From NCBI GenBank assembly GCA_002281755.1, contig NCHB01000007.1:1-64000 (forward strand): a stretch of DNA of 64,000 nt, given 5' to 3'. Positions 60,068 to 64,000 of this stretch are shown one piece after another. Source of the DNA: Sulfurovum sp. 16-42-52. GTDB lineage: Bacteria > Campylobacterota > Campylobacteria > Campylobacterales > Sulfurovaceae. The notes beneath the pieces were generated by a model. The model did no database searches and was not told where the DNA came from. It saw nothing but the letters and a program-made list of their open reading frames with translations. Both the position numbers and the translations under genes were made by a program. Numbering within the stretch: position 1 is the stretch's first letter; every line of letters begins with the position of its first letter.

Positions 60068-60073
60068 ATTATA
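60068..60073 (-). promoter_or_regulatory. -10 element of aroG
   Basis: Minus-strand TATAAT 28 nt upstream of the DAHP synthase start; the -35 region is not close to consensus. Confidence 0.5.
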
Positions 60074-60103
60074 GCGAAAAAAGATGAAATCAAGCTATGG
60101 AAG

Positions 60104-60136
60104 GTTATTCACAGGGGTGAAAGGATAGTGAATAAC
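60104..60136. repeat. Inverted repeat of DnaA-box-like sequences
   Basis: GTTATTCAC (60104-60112) and GTGAATAAC (60128-60136) are perfect 9-bp inverted arms around a 15-nt loop that contains a third TTCAC core on the opposite strand. TTCAC is the core of DnaA boxes in this phylum. It lies in the 120-nt gap between cmoA and aroG and could simply be a cmoA 3'-end stem-loop. Confidence 0.45.
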
Positions 60137-60160
60137 TTTTAGATATAATGAATATAAGTA

Positions 60161-60868
60161 TTACTTTTTGGTTACAAAGGTGACAAAGTTTGCCCACTGA
60201 AACACAGTATCGACCTGTTTAAATCCTGCATCCAAACACATCTGTATGTTTTCTTTGATGGTAAACGGAATCAAGATATTTTCAAGGGCTTCGCGCTTTT
60301 GAGCGATCTCATAACTGCTATACCCCTGCTCTTTTTTGTAAGCATAATAGATATCGATTAACTCCTTATCGAGCTTCTTGTCTTCAAATACGACTTTTTC
60401 TGAAAAGATAAACACCCCGCCCTCGCTCAAGCCATCATACAATTTTTTGACAAGCTCCAAACGCTGCATCGGGCGGATAAACTGTAAGGTGTAGTTTGCT
60501 ACGATGATGTCTTCATCTGTGTAGGTATAACTCAACATATCAGCCATTTCAAGCTTGATGTCCGCACCAAATGCCTGACATTTTTGAGTCCCTCTGTCCA
60601 CCATCGCTTGTGAGTTGTCTAACCCTTTAAGCTGCATCTTGACATCTATTTGACTGTGTAAATCAAGTAAAAACTTTGCAGTGGATGAGCCCAAATCGAG
60701 TACTTTTTTACCCTCTTGCTGCTCTTTGAGTATCAAAGCGATGACCAGCTTCCTCACCTCATCATAAAAAGGCACCGAACGGCTGACCATATCATCAAAT
60801 ACGCTGGCCACCGCTTCATCAAACTCAAACTTTTTTTCTATGGGTTTTTCAAATATTTTATCTTTCAT
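60161..60868 (-). CDS. cmoA: Carboxy-S-adenosyl-L-methionine synthase
   Basis: SAM-dependent methyltransferase-fold enzyme that makes carboxy-SAM from SAM and prephenate for tRNA wobble uridine cmo5U formation. The N terminus [25 protein letters not shown] is a clear CmoA signature; the SAM loop is [15 protein letters not shown]. 235 residues, normal. cmoB is not in the window. It is monocistronic or cotranscribed with the genes upstream (39-nt gap to the FMN-binding gene). Confidence 0.92.
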   Translation of the reverse strand: MKDKIFEKPIEKKFEFDEAVASVFDDMVSRSVPFYDEVRKLVIALILKEQQEGKKVLDLGSSTAKFLLDLHSQIDVKMQLKGLDNSQAMVDRGTQKCQAFGADIKLEMADMLSYTYTDEDIIVANYTLQFIRPMQRLELVKKLYDGLSEGGVFIFSEKVVFEDKKLDKELIDIYYAYKKEQGYSSYEIAQKREALENILIPFTIKENIQMCLDAGFKQVDTVFQWANFVTFVTKK

Positions 60869-60907
60869 GCTGTCATTTTAACACAACTTGCATTCTGCCA
60901 AGATGAC

Positions 60908-61429
60908 TTACTTTGCATAGCGCTTCACAAGCACAAGCGCAATACGGGCTGCATCACTGATGGCTCTTGAAGAGAGTGTAGCACCTGAAATAACGGGGAT
61001 ACCTTTAGAAGCGTAGAGATTATCCTCTTGTGTTTTTCCCTGTAATGTCTGCAGCCAGTTTGCACTCGGTTTATACTCCTGTGGCTCTGCAAAATAGACA
61101 ATTTCGGTACTTTTGATGTGGTAATTGGTATCAATTACATACACTATCGCTGCATTTTTTGTACGGATTTTTTTGACGACCAGTACTGCATAGCCCTCTA
61201 TGCTTGTTTTATTTTTGACCGTATAAAACCGAACCAAATCTGAATCCAGCGTGGCATGTGACGCATCTTGAACGGATTTCAACTCTTTGGGTGAGAGACG
61301 AAATTGTTTCTTTTCTATCTGCACACCATGTGAAAATGCGGGAGTAATAAAATCAGCGATATTCACTCCCTCTTTTGCCCATGCAACGACACTCAAGAAC
61401 ATCATTGCTATACAAAGACTTTTTCGCAC
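60908..61429 (-). CDS. Periplasmic FMN-binding domain protein
   Basis: A 173-residue exported protein with a signal peptide (VRKSLCIAMMFLSVVAWA) and a C-terminal FMN-binding domain; ISGATLSSRAI holds the Thr to which FMN may be covalently attached, as in NqrC/RnfG. GTG 61429 follows GAGGAG at 5 nt and is preferred over the longer frame that begins inside the upstream gene. It overlaps no other gene start and follows the diheme peroxidase in a porin-peroxidase-flavoprotein operon, suggesting a periplasmic electron-transfer role. Confidence 0.8.
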   Translation of the reverse strand: MRKSLCIAMMFLSVVAWAKEGVNIADFITPAFSHGVQIEKKQFRLSPKELKSVQDASHATLDSDLVRFYTVKNKTSIEGYAVLVVKKIRTKNAAIVYVIDTNYHIKSTEIVYFAEPQEYKPSANWLQTLQGKTQEDNLYASKGIPVISGATLSSRAISDAARIALVLVKRYAK

Positions 61430-61439
61430 GCCAACTCCT

Positions 61440-62675
61440 CTACTGAATGAGTGATTCATAGCGTTTATCGGTCAAGGTTTTGAGAAATGCTTCTAATGCC
61501 TCTATTTTTCTGTCGTTGAGTACAGGCATGGCTAAATCCGTACGGTTAATGGTGGCATTGACATCAGGTTCACCCCAAGCCTCTTGCGTCTCAGGATTTA
61601 AAGGTCTGTCTCCGCTTCCCATATGGTCATAAAAAGCCAATACGGTTTTAAGATTCATAAATACGCCGTTATGCATATAAGGCGCTGTAATCGCCACATT
61701 TCTGAGTGTCGGCACTTTGATGGCAGCATCTTTAGAGGCATTGACTTCATTGGGATAGGCACCAAATACACCGTGTTCTGTGGCATTTTGCTCTCCTAGT
61801 CCAAGCTGGTATCTAGCTTCTATGGTTTGGCTATTTTTGGGTGTGCCAATATTATGATACTCATAATTGCTAAAGGTCTCTCCAGATACTTCGGATTGTG
61901 TTTTGAGCATATGGCAGGTTTTGCAATTGGTATTGGCATCAGAGAAAAACAAATCCATCCCTAACTGCTCGTCCACCGTCCAAGCACCTTGTGCTAAACA
62001 CTCCGAAGTTCTTCCACCTGCTTCTTTACACGCTACATACCTGTCATACTTGGAATCAAAAGGCGAAAAAAGTTCGGTTTTTTCAAACTTGCCTATGACT
62101 TCACCCATGGCATCATACGCGGCATCCGTATCATCAAAAATACTCTCCGTAAAGAGCGCTTTAAAGGAAGCAACATAGAGTGGGTTTTCCTGAATGCGTG
62201 CTACGACGGAGGCTGCATCTGGCATCATCATCTCATTTGAATCTAAAGGTGGTCTTTTGGACTGCTCTTTGAGTGATGCCGCGCGACCGTCATGAAACTG
62301 ACCGCCTTTTAGACTCTTGACATCAAAGTCTGGTGAAAACTTAGCGTAAGCAGCTGTTGGTGCATTGCGTCCACCTAGTGCACTACCGTCATCACCCACA
62401 GAGAGTGCACCATGTACAAAAATACTCTGGTCTGTACCCTCTTTGGCGAAGCGATTATCGACAAATCCGTGTTCGGGGTTATGGCAGGTAGAACAGGAGG
62501 TTTTACGGGTGAGTGAAAGGTTTGCATCAAAAAAGAGACGCTCACCTAGTTCTTCTTTTGTCAGTGTCACAACACCTGTTGTGCTGTCATCACTGCCTGC
62601 ATCACCGCCACTTCCGCCACCACACCCTACCAGTAGGTATGCAGACATCAAAACACTCACTATCTCTTTTTTCAT
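61440..62675 (-). CDS. Di-heme cytochrome c peroxidase/MauG-family lipoprotein
   Basis: A 411-residue protein with a lipobox (LLVGCGGG, Cys near residue 18) and two heme c motifs, SCSTCH (near residue 62) and CKTCH (near 253). The segments ERLFFDANLS and KVPTLRNVAITAPYMHNGVFMNLKTVLAFYDHMGSG are typical of the CcP/MauG family; the last carries residues of the second domain. It is a bacterial peroxidase or related oxidising enzyme held at a membrane facing the periplasm. It is encoded between an outer-membrane porin and an FMN protein. Confidence 0.88.
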   Translation of the reverse strand: MKKEIVSVLMSAYLLVGCGGGSGGDAGSDDSTTGVVTLTKEELGERLFFDANLSLTRKTSCSTCHNPEHGFVDNRFAKEGTDQSIFVHGALSVGDDGSALGGRNAPTAAYAKFSPDFDVKSLKGGQFHDGRAASLKEQSKRPPLDSNEMMMPDAASVVARIQENPLYVASFKALFTESIFDDTDAAYDAMGEVIGKFEKTELFSPFDSKYDRYVACKEAGGRTSECLAQGAWTVDEQLGMDLFFSDANTNCKTCHMLKTQSEVSGETFSNYEYHNIGTPKNSQTIEARYQLGLGEQNATEHGVFGAYPNEVNASKDAAIKVPTLRNVAITAPYMHNGVFMNLKTVLAFYDHMGSGDRPLNPETQEAWGEPDVNATINRTDLAMPVLNDRKIEALEAFLKTLTDKRYESLIQ

Positions 62676-62684
62676 GTTTTCTCC

Positions 62685-64000
62685 CTAAAAAATAAACCCT
62701 AGAGAAGCGATAAACGCATTCTCATCAGCCAGCGATGCATTTTCTGCATAGTCCCTTATGTTAAAGTCTGCTTTAAAAACAACCTTTGGATCAGGATAAT
62801 AGGCAAGCCCCAAAGTGTATTCATTAAATTTATAATTATCGGGGTTTGATGTTTCATTGTCTGCATCAAGATCTAGTCTTTCTACTTCAGCGACACCATA
62901 GAGGGTGTGTGAGGTTGAGGCATTGTGTAAAAAGTCATACCCGACTGTCAGGTACTCACCATTGACCGTTTTTGAGATTCTGTTGGTGGCTGTGTTGAGA
63001 TTGGTGTAGCCGTCTCCAAAGGAGCCGTAGGCTGCAAGTGCTTGAACATTCCACCCCTCTGCCTTGTAGTTGATATGACCTTCAGCCATAAAAAGTGAAA
63101 AATCTGCAGAAAGCGTGTTGATAGCATCACCTGGTTTGTCTTGCGCCAGTGCAGAAGTTTGACCATAAGCAAGTGAACCTCCCATATCGAATCCACTGAT
63201 ACCCTTGTAAACTACCCTTGCTACGCCCGAATAGTCATCTGTAAACTGTCGTGCACCTTGTCTTCCTTGTTGTACAAACCGTCCTTCTACAAAATCACCC
63301 GCATCAGGAGAGGTTACTACACCCGCATAATACTCCACATCATCGATGTTACCGTGCAACAAAGCCCCATTGGTATGCCAGGTTGAAGGGATGATGAAAG
63401 TTTCCACCAAAGGTCTTTCGGATGTCAAAAAAGCAACGGGCTCATGATTGAGGTTGATATTGCCAAATGGTACCAGTATGTGACCAACACGCAAATTGTA
63501 TTTTTCATCGAGTAAAAAGTCTAGATAAGAAAACTCGACAATGGCGTATTTGTAGTTGTTTTCATTGTCACTTCTAGCCCCACCATCTTCAAACTCAATC
63601 TCTGTGTTCATAACAATCCACTCATTGAATTTAAATCCGATATAGGGCACAAAACGCACCACATTGGTTTCTGCTTTGTTTCTGGTGTCATTATTAACCG
63701 AGCTAGCAAAATTTTTGTAGTCGTTGTACTTCTTAAATTTATATTCGCCATAGCCTCCTATAGAAAGTGCCGTATCGGAGTAGTACACCTTAGAAGCAGC
63801 AAGCCCCAAATCGGAAAAACTCTCATAGGTATCGGCAGTGACCACATCACTCGCCGTTTCCAAAAAGCTTTTCTCTTCCTCTTTGGTTTGAGTAGGTATC
63901 ACGGTCGGTTGTTTGTCATTGGTAGATGTAAGAGCAAGGGTTTGCGTCGGTGTTGTTTTTGCCTGTTTTGTTTTAGTCGGTGTGGATTTTTTTGTCTGCT
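62685..64000 (-). CDS. Outer-membrane porin-like beta-barrel protein (5' end outside window)
   Basis: The frame stays open from the stop at 62685 to the right edge, so the gene is partial; the GTG at 63902 is probably internal. The visible N-terminal part is a Thr/Lys/Gln-rich linker (QTKKSTPTKTKQAKTTPTQT), followed by a region with SIGGYGEYKFKKYND and alternating beta strands of a porin-like barrel (FVPYIGFKFNEWIVMNTEIEFEDGG, LRVGHILVPFG) ending in the aromatic FIF. Such phosphate-selective-porin-like proteins are common in Campylobacterota. It leads a porin-peroxidase-FMN operon. Confidence 0.75.
   Translation of the reverse strand, partial: QTKKSTPTKTKQAKTTPTQTLALTSTNDKQPTVIPTQTKEEEKSFLETASDVVTADTYESFSDLGLAASKVYYSDTALSIGGYGEYKFKKYNDYKNFASSVNNDTRNKAETNVVRFVPYIGFKFNEWIVMNTEIEFEDGGARSDNENNYKYAIVEFSYLDFLLDEKYNLRVGHILVPFGNINLNHEPVAFLTSERPLVETFIIPSTWHTNGALLHGNIDDVEYYAGVVTSPDAGDFVEGRFVQQGRQGARQFTDDYSGVARVVYKGISGFDMGGSLAYGQTSALAQDKPGDAINTLSADFSLFMAEGHINYKAEGWNVQALAAYGSFGDGYTNLNTATNRISKTVNGEYLTVGYDFLHNASTSHTLYGVAEVERLDLDADNETSNPDNYKFNEYTLGLAYYPDPKVVFKADFNIRDYAENASLADENAFIASLGFIF

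Overview
The window is chromosomal DNA of a chemolithotrophic Campylobacterota (epsilonproteobacterial) organism, most like Sulfurovum, Sulfurimonas and relatives. Evidence: both ATP-citrate lyase subunits (reductive TCA cycle), the futalosine menaquinone gene mqnE, an ispDF fusion followed by an HP1021/CemR-type orphan regulator, a sulfurylase-like gene and pgpA (order known from Campylobacter), and a gatC-(pilT)-cvpA-fur-lysS-glyA-DUF1882-SPOR block ending at aroE that matches the C. jejuni Cj0398-Cj0405 order with insertions. No tRNA, rRNA gene body, IS element or CRISPR array was seen. Coding density is very high and most genes sit in short-gap operons.

Layout: 1-300 holds a perfect sigma70 promoter firing leftward out of the window and the aclBA terminator. 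297-6757 (minus) carries aclB-aclA, then mqnE-phosphoribosyltransferase-trpG/pabA-membrane protein. 6885-11164 (plus) is glnD-glmS. 11238-13366 (minus) is a small accessory island: an orphan HsdR_N-type protein, a small ORF and a HigBA toxin-antitoxin pair. 13403-21644 (minus) is a thiamine region with two TPP riboswitches: one precedes thiC-thiO-thiS-thiG (synthesis), the other a TonB receptor, a YkoF-like thiamine-binding protein, a PnuC/PnuT transporter and a kinase (salvage).

21.7-32.2 kb: small cytoplasmic proteins, mrp, the ispDF-cemR-sat-like-pgpA operon, a HEAGH membrane protein, a DUF3482/DUF2868 GTPase pair and malic enzyme. 32.3-40.2 kb (minus) is the most distinctive respiratory locus: a Tat-exported 1117-residue molybdopterin oxidoreductase with PsrB-like ferredoxin and NrfD-like membrane subunits, a TorD-like chaperone, an unusual multi-cluster Fe-S protein and two orphan proteins, behind a perfect Fur/PerR-type palindrome. 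40.3-44.7 kb: orphan histidine kinase, two tandem thioredoxin-fold proteins, dapE, esterase, rhodanese and a ferredoxin:thioredoxin-reductase-like protein.

44.7-58.7 kb (plus) is the gatC-to-aroE block with pilT, trpE and a secreted Ig-like/hydrolase gene pair inserted, followed by an ArsRS-like two-component system. The secreted pair lies behind a promoter whose -35 and -10 elements are separated by a C9 tract, a classical phase-variation architecture and one of the most noteworthy observations here. 58.7-64.0 kb (minus): class II DAHP synthase, cmoA, and a porin-diheme peroxidase-FMN-binding protein operon whose porin gene runs off the window. Two genes not found by ordinary ATG/GTG/TTG scanning or length cut-offs were recognised: a DUF1882 gene that seems to start at AUC (50376) and a 29-codon ORF coupling the response regulator and kinase genes (57417).
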